DNA of 64,000 nucleotides from Pseudomonas sp. efr-133-TYG-5 (GCF_030209175.1 NZ_JARVSM010000001.1:1054001-1118000); one strand, 5' to 3'. Shown: positions 52,873 to 62,036, counted from the first letter of the stretch. Notes: a model not told the origin generated them from the letters alone. Made by a program: numbers and translations.

Positions 52873-54228
52873 TCACACCAGCCGCTCGATCTTCTGATGC
52901 TGCCAGACCAGTTTGTAGTAAAGCGTCTGCAACACCAGCATCCCCAGGTACGCCACCGGGAACGCCATCCACACCCCTTGCAGGCCGAACCGCGCGTCCA
53001 GCCAGTACGCCGCCGGCAACTGCACGCCGACCACACAGATAATGGCGATCGCCACCGGTACCAGCACCGTGCCGCTGGCGCGCATGATGCCGCCGATGAT
53101 TGCCTGGAAGCCGAACACCAGCAGGCTCCAGAGCATGATGTGCAGCAGATGTTCGGCCATCGCCCGGGTGGCGTCTTCGGTGAGGAACAGCCCCAGCAGC
53201 CAGTGCGACAGCAGGTAGCCGAGCACGATCAGGCCACCGGTCAGGCAGACGTTGATCCACAGCCCGGTGCGCAGGATAGGCGCGATGCGTTCCAGACGCC
53301 CGGCGCCGATGGCCTGGGCGCCGAGGATCGACGCGGTGATGGCAATCGACAGCGCAGGGAACTGCACGTAGTTGACGATCTGCGTCACCGCGCCATAGGC
53401 CGCCGTCGCCTGCGATCCGTGCTGGTTGACCAGCGCCAGAATCACCAGCTCCGACAGCGACAGCACGATCATCTGCACCCCGGTCGGCAGCCCGATGCGC
53501 AAGACTTTGCCGAGGATTCCGCGGTTCAGGCGCAGCGCTGCAAAAAACTCGCGATCCGGCGCCAGCGGATGGCCCTTGCGAATCAGCCGCCACGCCAGCC
53601 ACGCCATGGCCGCCAGGTTACCGGCCAGGCCGGCGAACGCCGCACTCTGGATCCCCAACTGCGGCAAGCCGAACCAGCCGCGAATCAGTGCCGGCGTCAG
53701 TGCCAGCCCGACGCAGGTCGACACCATCAGTGCCAGCAGCGGCGACAGCGTATCGCTGACCCCGCGCAACAACTGGGTGAACAGCACGAACACCAGCAGC
53801 GACGGCAGAATCCACATCATCACATGGGCATACGCGACGGCATCGTCCAGCACGTCCAGCGGTGTCCCCAACCCCTGCAACGCCGGCCGCGCAAACACGC
53901 TGCCCAGCACTGCCGCGACCAGACCGATCAACACCCCGAGCAACAACGTCGCCCCGGCAATCGCCTTGACCATGTGCGGCTCGCGCGCGCCCCACGCCTG
54001 CCCGATCAACACCCCTGCCCCGGCGCCCAGACCGATGACCAGGGCGATGAAGAAAAAGATGATCGGAAACATTCCGGACACCGCCGCCAACGCCTGCGTC
54101 CCGAGCATCTGGCCGATATAAATGCTGTTGACCGTGCCTGACATCGATTGCAGGAAGTTGGACAACACCATGGGGGCCAGGAACAGGAAGTAGGTTTTCC
54201 AGAGGGGATGTTGGGTGGGGGTTGGCAT
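52873..54228 (-). CDS. MATE-family multidrug efflux transporter
   Basis: A 451-residue 12-segment membrane protein of the multidrug and toxic-compound extrusion family. Both halves open with the MATE pattern: PMVLSNFLQSMSGTVNSIYIGQMLGTQALAAVSG (first half) and RIGLPTGVQMIVLSLSELVILALVNQHGSQATAAYGA (second half). It exports cationic compounds with Na+ or H+ exchange. The ATG at 54228 is chosen over an upstream extension. Substrates are unknown. Confidence 0.9.
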   Translation of the reverse strand: MPTPTQHPLWKTYFLFLAPMVLSNFLQSMSGTVNSIYIGQMLGTQALAAVSGMFPIIFFFIALVIGLGAGAGVLIGQAWGAREPHMVKAIAGATLLLGVLIGLVAAVLGSVFARPALQGLGTPLDVLDDAVAYAHVMMWILPSLLVFVLFTQLLRGVSDTLSPLLALMVSTCVGLALTPALIRGWFGLPQLGIQSAAFAGLAGNLAAMAWLAWRLIRKGHPLAPDREFFAALRLNRGILGKVLRIGLPTGVQMIVLSLSELVILALVNQHGSQATAAYGAVTQIVNYVQFPALSIAITASILGAQAIGAGRLERIAPILRTGLWINVCLTGGLIVLGYLLSHWLLGLFLTEDATRAMAEHLLHIMLWSLLVFGFQAIIGGIMRASGTVLVPVAIAIICVVGVQLPAAYWLDARFGLQGVWMAFPVAYLGMLVLQTLYYKLVWQHQKIERLV

Positions 54229-54354
54229 GAGTTTCCGTCTCGGGGCAGAGTTCGGGGATATTACGCTAGATGGTTTGCCACTGGTGCGAGGCAATTGCGC
54301 TGCGGCTGATTTGCCCTGCAGCCATTCGACCGGGACGAGGTGGCAGCGCGCTCA

Positions 54355-54909
54355 TCACTGCATCTGCACATCCAGGCGCGGCCAGGTGCGCTGCCAGTTC
54401 TTCGAGCGAACGCGCTCCAGGTAAACCGGGTACTTCTCGGCGAGGAATCGCGGCGTCGGACGCACCCGCAAGGAAAACAGGTCTTCCAGACCCAGCGGCG
54501 CAGCAATGTCGATACGGTCTGCGGCGGTCAACCGCACAGCGACAGCCGTGGCGGTCTCGGGCCAGCACCTCATCGCTGCGGTCGCCGAGGCATAGGGCTG
54601 ATCGCCGTTGCGCGCATGCATGCGCGCCTGGTTCTTGACGGACCAGTTGACGCTGTCATCCATTGCCCGCAGCGTCGCCTCCAACGCGGCATCGCGCTGG
54701 GCACAGGTGTCCTCGACATCGAACCAGATCACGTCGACATCGGCCGGCAATGGCGAAGACGGCCGACCGTGCAAGTGGTCCCAGACCCGACCGCGCACGA
54801 ACCCGGCGGCCACCCAGCAATCACTCAGATGCAACTCCCTGACGAGCTGCAGAACCTTCATGCGTGCGGGGTCTTCGGTGATCAGCCGGTGAAGCGTGGC
54901 GTGCAACAT
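54355..54909 (-). CDS. Nucleotidyltransferase family protein (DUF925-like)
   Basis: A 184-residue protein of the small bacterial nucleotidyltransferase family. WVAAGFVRGRVWDHLHG and ADVDVIWFDVEDTCAQRD provide the GxxR and DxD-like motifs, and NWSVKNQARMHARNGDQPYAS is the conserved second block. ATP-dependent transfer to an unknown acceptor is expected from the family; no substrate is known. Single gene. Confidence 0.8.
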   Translation of the reverse strand: MLHATLHRLITEDPARMKVLQLVRELHLSDCWVAAGFVRGRVWDHLHGRPSSPLPADVDVIWFDVEDTCAQRDAALEATLRAMDDSVNWSVKNQARMHARNGDQPYASATAAMRCWPETATAVAVRLTAADRIDIAAPLGLEDLFSLRVRPTPRFLAEKYPVYLERVRSKNWQRTWPRLDVQMQ

Positions 54910-54982
54910 TTGCTAACTCCGTTTAACTTCGTATCCGTACTTGACCATCAAATGCGTCCTTCAGGCCCATCGAGAATCTACC

Positions 54983-55552
54983 ATGCTCCGACCTTCACAC
55001 TTGCTCAGCTGCATCGTTTTGGCGCTAGGTGCCGGCACGGTGCAGGCCGCTGCCGTCGCGCCCGCGCCGGAAGTTCTGCAACCCTTGCTGGCAACGCTCA
55101 ACGAACGCCTGAACATCGCCGACCTGGTCGCCCTGACCAAATGGGACAGCGGCAAGCCGATCCAGGACGGTCCGCGTGAAGCCCAGGTGATTGCCAACGC
55201 CCGCACCCTGGCCAGCGCACGTCAACTCGATCCGGATGACGTGGCGCAATTGCTCGCGGCGCAAATCGAGGCCAACAAGCTGGTGCAATACGGTCTGTTG
55301 GCACAGTGGCAAGCGGCAGGTGCCGCGCCGGCGACGACGCGGCCGGATCTGGCGCAGCAGATTCGCCCGCGTCTGGATGAGCTGCAAACCCGGCTGCTGC
55401 AACAGTACGCCGACTTCACGCCCTATCGCCACGATGCGAATTGCCCGGCCTGGCTGGCCAAGGCACGTCGCGGTCTGGCCCACGACACGTTGCATGAACT
55501 GGCCCTGACCCGCGCCACCGGCGAGTTGTGCGTGCGCCCGACGGCGCCGTGA
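54983..55552 (+). CDS. Exported chorismate mutase (AroQ gamma class)
   Basis: A 189-residue protein with a signal peptide (LLSCIVLALGAGTVQA) and an AroQ helical fold: LNERLNIADLVALTKWDSGKPIQDGPREAQVI, then ARQLDPDDVAQLLAAQIEANKLVQYGLLAQW, the gamma-class pattern with active-site Arg, Lys and Gln residues. Two cysteines near the end (NCPAWLAKAR, GELCVRP) could form a disulfide. It would make prephenate in the periplasm, a reaction whose use there is unclear. The ATG at 54983 is preferred because it starts the signal peptide. Confidence 0.87.
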   Translation: MLRPSHLLSCIVLALGAGTVQAAAVAPAPEVLQPLLATLNERLNIADLVALTKWDSGKPIQDGPREAQVIANARTLASARQLDPDDVAQLLAAQIEANKLVQYGLLAQWQAAGAAPATTRPDLAQQIRPRLDELQTRLLQQYADFTPYRHDANCPAWLAKARRGLAHDTLHELALTRATGELCVRPTAP

Positions 55553-55675
55553 ATCGCGGCGCTGGCAGCCATTGCTGGCGTCGATAGTCACCATCACGCC
55601 AATGAAGTTCTCATAAAAAATCCGCGGCGTAACATCTGCTCCATACCTAACCACAACACCCCGGAGCACACGATC

Positions 55676-56077
55676 ATGAAACGCCAAATCCTTCTCGGCA
55701 TCGCTTTCTCGGTTCTGGCAGTCAACGCTTTCGCAGCGAAACCCGCGCACACCATGATCGCCGAAGGCGGTTCGGATCGGCTGATTGAAAGTCGTGTGGC
55801 TGAGGGTGGCTCGGATCGTCTGCAAGAGCGCCGCGTAGCCGAAGGCGGCTCGGATCGTCTGCAGGAACGCCGCGTAGCCGAAGGTGGCTCGGATCGTCTG
55901 CAGGAGCGCCGCGTAGCCGAAGGTGGCTCGGATCGTCTGCAGGAACGCCGTGTAGCCGAAGGTGGCTCGGATCGTCTGCAGGAACGCCGTGTAGCCGAAG
56001 GTGGTTCGGATCGTCTGCAGGAACGCCGTGTAGCCGAAGGTGGCTCGGATCGTCTGATCGAACGCCGCGTGGCCTGA
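55676..56077 (+). CDS. Exported 13-residue tandem-repeat protein (AEGGSDRL repeats)
   Basis: A 133-residue protein. After a signal peptide (GIAFSVLAVNAFA, cleaved near residue 21) and AKPAHTM come eight perfectly phased 13-residue units: one IAEGGSDRLIESR, six identical VAEGGSDRLQERR, and one VAEGGSDRLIERR, then VA. There is nothing else in the mature protein. The repeats are alternately Gly-rich and charged, with no cysteine. Similar proteins exist in pseudomonads, sometimes labelled phage infection protein without evidence that I know of. A strong terminator follows. Confidence 0.85.
   Translation: MKRQILLGIAFSVLAVNAFAAKPAHTMIAEGGSDRLIESRVAEGGSDRLQERRVAEGGSDRLQERRVAEGGSDRLQERRVAEGGSDRLQERRVAEGGSDRLQERRVAEGGSDRLQERRVAEGGSDRLIERRVA
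55757..56068 (+). repeat. Eight 39-bp tandem repeats inside the AEGGSDRL protein gene
   Basis: Eight in-frame 39-base units (312 bases) are nearly identical at the DNA level, differing mostly at synonymous positions (CGC/CGT, GGT/GGC, CAA/CAG and GAA/GAG). The first and last units differ most. Such a block is prone to slipped-strand copy-number change without frameshift. Confidence 0.9.
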
Positions 56078-56102
56078 ATCGATCTGGCTAACGCTACACA
56101 AT

Positions 56103-56134
56103 AAAAAGCCCGGTCTGATCAGCCGGGCTTTTTT
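56103..56134 (+). terminator. Rho-independent terminator after the repeat-protein gene
   Basis: AAAAAGCCCGG and CCGGGCTTTTT form an 11-bp stem across a 9-base loop, followed by further T residues. It is 26 bases after the stop codon and may also serve the convergent lipoprotein gene. Confidence 0.9.
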
Positions 56135-56149
56135 GCATTCAACCGGCGC

Positions 56150-56485
56150 TTACTGCACGGTTTTCAGCTTGACCACGTCACCGGAAATCTTGGTGGTGTA
56201 ACCGGTCAGGACCCAGGCCCAGAACCAGTTTTCCTGGACCTGAGTGTTGATCATGGCGTCGCCGCCCTTGGCCTTGATCGCGGCGTTCTGGGCGCGGACG
56301 AAGCGGCTGTTCTGCTGGATCGGGATGACGCCGAACAGCAGCAGACCGGTGGCCGTCGCTTCGCTGTGGCCAATCACGGTGTATTGGCTGCTGTCGTATT
56401 GTTTGGTGTTCATCGGGGTGCCGGTGCAACCTGCCAGAACCACACCGAACAGTGCGGCGGCGACTACTTTGCTGAGATATTTCAC
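56150..56485 (-). CDS. Small lipoprotein of unknown function
   Basis: A 111-residue lipoprotein. The start is a GTG at 56485 with GGAG 9 bases upstream; the longer in-frame extension lacks a signal and overlaps the divergent gene. The lipobox is VVLAGC, followed by TGTPMNTKQYDSSQYTVIG and a conserved LLLFGVIPIQQNSRFVRAQ block, ending with GDVVKLKT. Homologous short lipoproteins are common in pseudomonads with no assigned role. Confidence 0.72.
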   Translation of the reverse strand: MKYLSKVVAAALFGVVLAGCTGTPMNTKQYDSSQYTVIGHSEATATGLLLFGVIPIQQNSRFVRAQNAAIKAKGGDAMINTQVQENWFWAWVLTGYTTKISGDVVKLKTVQ

Positions 56486-56654
56486 TGCGAAACTCCATGG
56501 GAAAACGCCCGGGATCCATCTCTCGGGCGGCGCACACTTTACCGGAGGTAGTGGCTCTTTGGTATCAACGTCGCCAGGTTTCGTGAAGCACGTCGCTGGC
56601 ACCCGCTCGGCGATTACGCATACCATGGCGCCACTCCAATAAAGAACGCCCCTC

Positions 56655-58298
56655 ATGATCAACGCCAGTCTGCGCAGCCACCTGACCCTCTGGTTTGCCG
56701 GTTTATCCCTGTTGACGCTGCTCAGCGTGGGCTTCTACGTCGGCCACATCGCCACCGAACAAATCAAACAGGCCAGCGGCAACGCGCTGCTGAGCACCGC
56801 GCGTTCGGCGGCGGCGCTGTTGGGCGAGCAACTGCGCGAGCGGCAGCTGGAGGTGTACCTGCTCAGCCGCGCGCCGCACCTGGAGCGTGGCGATCTGGAT
56901 AACCCGTCGATTCTGGTGTCGATGCAACTGCGCACCCAGGCGCGCGCCGAGTACGCGTGGATGGGCGTGACGGATAGCGAGGGCCACGTCCACCAGGCGG
57001 TCAATGGCTTGCTGGTCGGGCAGTCGGTGCAGCAACGACCGTGGTTCCAGGCCGGCCTGCGCGGCGAGTACACCGGTGATCCGCATGAAGCGGTGCTGCT
57101 CGCCAAGTTGCTGCCCGGCCAGTCGAACGGTGAGCCGCTGCGCTTCATCGATTTTGCCGCGCCGATCCACAATGCCGACGGCCAGGTGATCGGCGTGCTC
57201 GGCGCCCACGCACACTGGAGCTGGGTAACGCGCATCGTCGAATCGGCCGCGCAATCGCACAGGGGCGCGACGCCGGATATCGAAGCGCTGATTATCGATC
57301 ACGACGGCAAAGTGCTGTATCCGGAAGCGTTGGTTGGCCAGCAACTGGCGGCGAATGCACCGCAGTCACCCGGATGGACCGCGGGCGATGGCTACCTGAC
57401 CAGCATGGTCGCGGTACCCACGCCGTCGAGCACGGCGCTGTCGTGGTCGATCGCTGTGCGCCAGCCGCTGGACTCGGCGCTGCAACCGGCACGCCTGCTG
57501 CTGTACAAACTGCTGTTGCTCGGCGTGGTCGCCGCCGTGGTCTTCGGCCTGGTCGCGTATTACCTGGCGCTGCACCTCAGCCGGCCGATCGAGCAATTGG
57601 CGCGCGCGGCCAAACAAGTGCAGGACAAGCAACCCGGCGCGCAATTTCAATTGCAGCACCCGGTGCGGGAAATCGCCCAGCTCGGCCAGTCCATCGATGC
57701 CATGACCCAATCGTTGCTCGGCAAGGAGCGTGAATTGCAGGAGGCCAATGCGTCCCTGGAAGCCACGGTCGCGCAACGCACCGCCGCCCTCACCCAGGCC
57801 AACGCCGAGCTGCTGAGCCTGGCCACCCACGATGCCCTGACCGGCGTCTACAACCGCCGCCGCTTCGATGAAAAGCTCACCGAGTACAGCCTGCTGTTCC
57901 GCCGCACCGGACGGCCGTTCGCGCTGCTGCTGATCGACGCCGACCACTTCAAACGCATCAACGACAACTACGGTCATGCGGTCGGTGATGACGTGCTGCG
58001 GCAACTGGCGCAACTGATCCAGATGAGCATCCGCAGCACCGATTTCGTCGCGCGCTATGGCGGCGAAGAGTTCGCCGTGCTGCTGCCGGAAATCGCCAAA
58101 CCGGACACCCCTGAAGTGGTTGCCGAGAAGATCCGCGTGGCAGTGGCCGGGGCGCACTTCCCGCAGGTCGGCCACGTGACTGTGAGCATTGGCGTCGGCC
58201 TCGCCGATCCGGCGGACAACAGCCACGCGATGCTGATCAAGCGCGCCGACCAGCAGCTGTACCAGGCGAAAGCAGCGGGCCGCAACCAGGTCGCCTGA
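56655..58298 (+). CDS. Membrane diguanylate cyclase (dCache-HAMP-GGDEF)
   Basis: A 547-residue c-di-GMP synthase. TM1 (about 12-30) and TM2 (about 283-305) flank a double-Cache-type periplasmic sensor (WMGVTDSEGHVHQAVNGLLVGQSVQQRPWF, FAAPIHNADGQVIGVLGAHAHW). A HAMP domain and coiled coil (about 305-385) lead to the GGDEF domain with THDALTGVYNRRRFDE and the active RYGGEEFAVLLPE motif. An RxxD inhibitory site is not evident. It is divergent from the lipoprotein gene. Confidence 0.93.
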   Translation: MINASLRSHLTLWFAGLSLLTLLSVGFYVGHIATEQIKQASGNALLSTARSAAALLGEQLRERQLEVYLLSRAPHLERGDLDNPSILVSMQLRTQARAEYAWMGVTDSEGHVHQAVNGLLVGQSVQQRPWFQAGLRGEYTGDPHEAVLLAKLLPGQSNGEPLRFIDFAAPIHNADGQVIGVLGAHAHWSWVTRIVESAAQSHRGATPDIEALIIDHDGKVLYPEALVGQQLAANAPQSPGWTAGDGYLTSMVAVPTPSSTALSWSIAVRQPLDSALQPARLLLYKLLLLGVVAAVVFGLVAYYLALHLSRPIEQLARAAKQVQDKQPGAQFQLQHPVREIAQLGQSIDAMTQSLLGKERELQEANASLEATVAQRTAALTQANAELLSLATHDALTGVYNRRRFDEKLTEYSLLFRRTGRPFALLLIDADHFKRINDNYGHAVGDDVLRQLAQLIQMSIRSTDFVARYGGEEFAVLLPEIAKPDTPEVVAEKIRVAVAGAHFPQVGHVTVSIGVGLADPADNSHAMLIKRADQQLYQAKAAGRNQVA

Positions 58299-58431
58299 CG
58301 ATAACCGTCACTTGCCCGCTGGCCGCCCGCAACGGGCGCCCGGCGTGCGCGGATCAACTCACGTGTTGGTTTTGAGTCGGGTCCAGAGCTGCGTAGTCAA
58401 TCGCGCAGTCGCCTGCCTTGAGCGAGCAAAA

Positions 58432-58830
58432 TCAGGGTTGGGGTTGTTGCGCGAACGTCTGCAGATAGGCCAGCAAGTCGTCGATTTTCTCTTCGTCGCT
58501 CAGCCCCCAGAAGATCATCCGCGTTCCCGGCACCACGGCTTTCGGGTCCTTCAGGTAGGCCGTCAGGGTCTCCCGATTCCAGGTCAGCCCGGCGTTTTTC
58601 ATGGCATCGGAATAGACGTAGTTGGCCGAGGTGCCGGCCGGGCGACCGAAGATGCCATTGAGTTGCGGGCCGAATCCGGGGCGGGCGGATTCGCCGACCT
58701 GATGGCAACCGCCGCACAGGCGCGGGAACAGTCTGCCGCCCGCCTCGGCATCACCCGCCGCGAGGGTCGGCGTGCTGAGCAGGCCAGCGCTGAGGGACAG
58801 GGCGAGAGTCAACAAGGCAGTCGGGTTCAT
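58432..58830 (-). CDS. Class I c-type cytochrome
   Basis: A 132-residue periplasmic monohaem cytochrome. Signal peptide (LALSLSAGLLSTPTLA), CGGCH haem motif (residues 39-43) and a C-terminal Met ligand region GTRMIFWGLSDEEKIDDLLAYL. The GPQLNGIFGRPAG segment is typical of cytochrome c2/c-550-like proteins. It carries electrons in the periplasm; the partner is unknown and the gene stands alone. Confidence 0.9.
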   Translation of the reverse strand: MNPTALLTLALSLSAGLLSTPTLAAGDAEAGGRLFPRLCGGCHQVGESARPGFGPQLNGIFGRPAGTSANYVYSDAMKNAGLTWNRETLTAYLKDPKAVVPGTRMIFWGLSDEEKIDDLLAYLQTFAQQPQP

Positions 58831-58889
58831 TGCGGTATCCGGGTCGGCATCAATCGGGCGGCGGCAAGGGTAGCATTTTGTGCCCTCAC

Positions 58890-60236
58890 TCAGCTGTAGG
58901 CGGCCACTACCTGCCGCACCTTGAGCAGCGCTTCACGCAGCACGTCCATCGGCACCGACCCCAAGGCAATACGGATCGCATGCGGCACGTGCGCCGACAC
59001 CACGAACGGTTCGGCAATCGACACCGCAATGTGCTGCTGCATCAACTCGACCACCACCTGATCGGTACGGGCATCCTCCGGCAACGGCAGCCAGAGAAAA
59101 TACGAGGCTTGATGGCCGATGCACGGCAAGTCTCGAAGAATGTCCCGGGCCAGGGCCTGGCGCGCGCGGGCGTCGCTGCGTTTCTGCGCTTCGAGCAGCG
59201 TGATCGTGCCGTCGTCGAGCCAGCCACAGGCAATGGCGGTCATCACCCCCGGCGTGTTCCAGGTGGTGGCGCGAATGACGCGTTCCAGCGCCGGCACTCG
59301 CGGCAACGGCGCGGCGATGAAACCGACGCGCAGGCCGGTGGCGATGTTTTTCGACAGGCCAGATACGTAGATCGTCCGCTCGGGCGCCAGGTCGGCCAGT
59401 GGCGGCGGCGGGTTATCCACCAGAAAGGCGTAGGCTGCATCTTCAATCAGCGTCAGATCATGCCGCCGCGCAATCGCCACCAATTGCTCGCGCTGCGCCA
59501 GCGACAGCACCCAACCGAGCGGATTGTGCAGGGTCGGCATGCTGTACACGGCGCGTACCGGACGCGTGCGACAGAGTTTTTCCAGCGCCTGCAGGTCCGG
59601 CCCCTGCTCACTCACGGCAATCGCCACCACCTCCAGATGCAGCGCCTCGGCGAGCACCTTGAAACCGGAATAGGTCAAGGCGTCGGCGGCAATCACGTCA
59701 CCGGGTTTGCACAACGCTATCAGCGCCACCGCCAACCCCTGCTGCGCGCCGTTGACAATCAGCACCTGCTCGGCGTCGACCCGCAGGCCACGGCTTTGCA
59801 GGTGCCGGGCTATCGAGGCGCGCTCATGCTGACGCCCGGCGTGAGGCTGGTAGCGCAGCAGCGCTTCGAGGTCGCCGGACAGCGCCAATTGGCGCAGCGC
59901 CGTGCGCAGCAATTCCGCCTGCCCGGGCACCGCCGGGTAGTTGAAATTCAGGTCGACCATGCCCACCGCGACGTCTTTCTGATCGACGCTGTGCCCCGGC
60001 GGCAGCGAGATTTCGCGGACAAAAGTGCCGCGCCCGGTTTCACCGCTGACCAGCCCCATGGCTTCCAGTTCGGCATACACGCGCGACGCCGTGACCAGCG
60101 CCAGCCCCTCGCTGGTCGCCAGTTGCCGGTGCGTTGGCAGCCGTGTGCCGGGCAACAGGCGCCCGCTGCGAATGTCGGCGGCAAGGGTGTCGACCAGGGT
60201 CTTGTAGCGGGAACGCGGCATGGCGGATGTATCCAT
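58890..60236 (-). CDS. MocR-type regulator (GntR helix-turn-helix plus aminotransferase-like domain)
   Basis: A 448-residue PLP-binding regulator. The N-terminal GntR domain (residues about 10-78: YKTLVDTLAADIRSGRLLPG, THRQLATSEGLALVTASRVYAELEAMGLV) is joined to a fold-type I aminotransferase-like domain with MPTLHNPLGWVLS, EDAAYAFL and the PLP lysine in YVSGLSKNIATGLRVG. The start at 60236 removes an unlikely upstream extension; MPRSRYKTL at 60221 is an alternative. It is divergent from an EamA exporter, a common MocR arrangement, and probably regulates it. Confidence 0.9.
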   Translation of the reverse strand: MDTSAMPRSRYKTLVDTLAADIRSGRLLPGTRLPTHRQLATSEGLALVTASRVYAELEAMGLVSGETGRGTFVREISLPPGHSVDQKDVAVGMVDLNFNYPAVPGQAELLRTALRQLALSGDLEALLRYQPHAGRQHERASIARHLQSRGLRVDAEQVLIVNGAQQGLAVALIALCKPGDVIAADALTYSGFKVLAEALHLEVVAIAVSEQGPDLQALEKLCRTRPVRAVYSMPTLHNPLGWVLSLAQREQLVAIARRHDLTLIEDAAYAFLVDNPPPPLADLAPERTIYVSGLSKNIATGLRVGFIAAPLPRVPALERVIRATTWNTPGVMTAIACGWLDDGTITLLEAQKRSDARARQALARDILRDLPCIGHQASYFLWLPLPEDARTDQVVVELMQQHIAVSIAEPFVVSAHVPHAIRIALGSVPMDVLREALLKVRQVVAAYS

Positions 60237-60311
60237 GACAATTTTTTGATTGTGCTGATTCTCCGCCCTAGCATGGCTCGCAGGCAACCCCACTATTGAG
60301 CGTGACTGAAC

Positions 60312-61205
60312 ATGGAACGAACAACACCTCTGAGCAACCCGGCCCTGGAAAGAACCAGTGGCTGGATCAACGGTTTCATCGGCGTGGTGATCTTCAGCGG
60401 CTCGCTGCCGGCCACGCGCCTGGCGGTGCTGGAGTTCGATCCGGTGTTCCTCACCGTGGTCCGCGCGGCCATCGCCGGACTGCTGGCGGTGGCGTTGCTG
60501 TGGCTGTTTCGCGAACGGCGGCCGGCCCGCGAGCAATGGCTGTCGCTGGTGATCGTGGCGCTGGGCGTGGTGCTCGGTTTTCCGTTGCTGACGGCGCTGG
60601 CATTGCAACACGTGACGTCAGCTCATTCGATTGTGTTTGTCGGATTGCTGCCGCTGGCCACGGCGATTTTTGCCGTGCTGCGTGGCGGTGAACGGCCGCG
60701 TCCGGTGTTCTGGCTGTTCTCGCTGCTGGGCAGTTCGCTGGTGGTCGGCTTCGCGATTGCCCAGGGGCTCAGTGCATCGCCCACCGGCGATCTGCTGATG
60801 CTGGCGGCGATTCTCGCCTGCGGCCTCGGTTACGCCGAAGGCGCCAAACTGTCGCGTACGCTCGGCGGCTGGCAGGTGATCTGCTGGGCGCTGGTGGTGG
60901 CGCTACCGCTGATGGCGGCGCTGAGCGTCTGGCTCAAACCCGCCTCGTTGAGTGGCATCAGCGTTGCGGCGTGGACGTGCCTGGCCTACGTGTCGCTGTT
61001 CAGCATGCTCATCGGCTTCGTGTTCTGGTATCGCGGGCTGGCACAGGGCGGGATCGCGGCGGTCGGGCAATTGCAGTTGTTGCAGCCGTTTTTCGGCCTG
61101 GCGCTGGCGGCGACGCTGCTGCACGAACAGGTCAGCCTCGGCATGCTGGCGGTGACCCTGGGTGTGATTCTCTGCGTGGCCGGAGCGAAGAAATTCGCCC
61201 GATAG
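60312..61205 (+). CDS. EamA-family (DMT) transporter
   Basis: A 297-residue ten-segment transporter with two EamA repeats (ATRLAVLEFDPVFLTVVRAAIAGLLAVALLW near the start and a second half ending GQLQLLQPFFGLALAATLLHEQVSLGMLAVTLGVILC). DMT proteins export amino acids and small metabolites. The divergent MocR regulator 75 bases away suggests control by an amino-acid or vitamin-B6-related ligand. It ends at the convergent AraC gene with no spare bases. Confidence 0.9.
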   Translation: MERTTPLSNPALERTSGWINGFIGVVIFSGSLPATRLAVLEFDPVFLTVVRAAIAGLLAVALLWLFRERRPAREQWLSLVIVALGVVLGFPLLTALALQHVTSAHSIVFVGLLPLATAIFAVLRGGERPRPVFWLFSLLGSSLVVGFAIAQGLSASPTGDLLMLAAILACGLGYAEGAKLSRTLGGWQVICWALVVALPLMAALSVWLKPASLSGISVAAWTCLAYVSLFSMLIGFVFWYRGLAQGGIAAVGQLQLLQPFFGLALAATLLHEQVSLGMLAVTLGVILCVAGAKKFAR

Positions 61206-62036
61206 CTAACCGGCGCCGGCTTTCCACTCGCGCGGGCTGAGCCCGGTCTTGCGCCGAAACGCCCGGGCCAGCGCCGACGGACTGTCATAGCCGACCTCCT
61301 CGGCGATCAACGCAATCGGCCGGCCCTCGCGCAGGCGTTTCTGCGCCAGGCTGATGCGCCAGCTGACCAGGTAATCCACCGGCGTCTGCCCCACCACCCG
61401 GCGGAAATACTCGGCAAAACTGGCCCGCGACTGGTTCGTCGCGCCCGCCAGTTCGGCGACGCTCCAGGCTTTGCCCGGTTGCTCATGGATCAGGTTCAAG
61501 GCGCGCGACAGACGCGGATCGGCCAGCCCGGCGAGCATGCCGGGTTGCTGTTCACGCCGACTGATAAGGTGGCGCAGCAGCAAGATCACCAACAACTCGA
61601 ACAACCGATCCATCACCGCTTCGCGCCCGCAGTGGCCGTCGAACGCCTCCTTGAACAGCCACTCCAGGGTGTTGGCCATTTCCGGCAACTCGGCGAGTTT
61701 CAGCACCAGGTAATCCGGCAGCGCCGTCGCCAGCGCATTGCCCGCGCCACCGTCGAAGGTCAGCGAGGCACAGACCAGGCGGGTGTCCATGGCTTCGTCG
61801 GCAAACAGCCGATGGGCGAGTGGGCGAGGGAAGAAAATCAGCGTCGGTTCGTCGAGGTGCAGCTCCGGGTCATTGCCCGGTTTGAGCCGCAACTGGCCGG
61901 CCTGCAGCAGATGCACGTGCCCGCAGGTCTGCTCGCCACCGTAAGCGCTGATTCCGCAAAACGTGCCGCTATGGAACGTACCGGCGTTGACGCCGAAATG
62001 GCTGAGCAAAGTCGACAGGCGATCCACGGATGACAT
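61206..62036 (-). CDS. AraC-family transcriptional regulator
   Basis: A 276-residue regulator: an N-terminal cupin-like ligand region (FHSGTFCGISAYGGEQTCGHVHLLQAGQLRL) and a C-terminal double helix-turn-helix (WSVAELAGATNQSRASFAEYFRRVVGQTPVDYL, IALIAEEVGYDSPSALARAFRRKTGLSPREW). The start at 62036 fits the family. It is divergent from the AhpD-like gene (125-base gap) and probably controls it. Ligand unknown. Confidence 0.9.
   Translation of the reverse strand: MSSVDRLSTLLSHFGVNAGTFHSGTFCGISAYGGEQTCGHVHLLQAGQLRLKPGNDPELHLDEPTLIFFPRPLAHRLFADEAMDTRLVCASLTFDGGAGNALATALPDYLVLKLAELPEMANTLEWLFKEAFDGHCGREAVMDRLFELLVILLLRHLISRREQQPGMLAGLADPRLSRALNLIHEQPGKAWSVAELAGATNQSRASFAEYFRRVVGQTPVDYLVSWRISLAQKRLREGRPIALIAEEVGYDSPSALARAFRRKTGLSPREWKAGAG

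Noticed and set aside
55757..56068. CRISPR array
   Set aside because: The repeats are contiguous 39-bp coding units without spacers, in frame within a signal-peptide protein; no cas genes.
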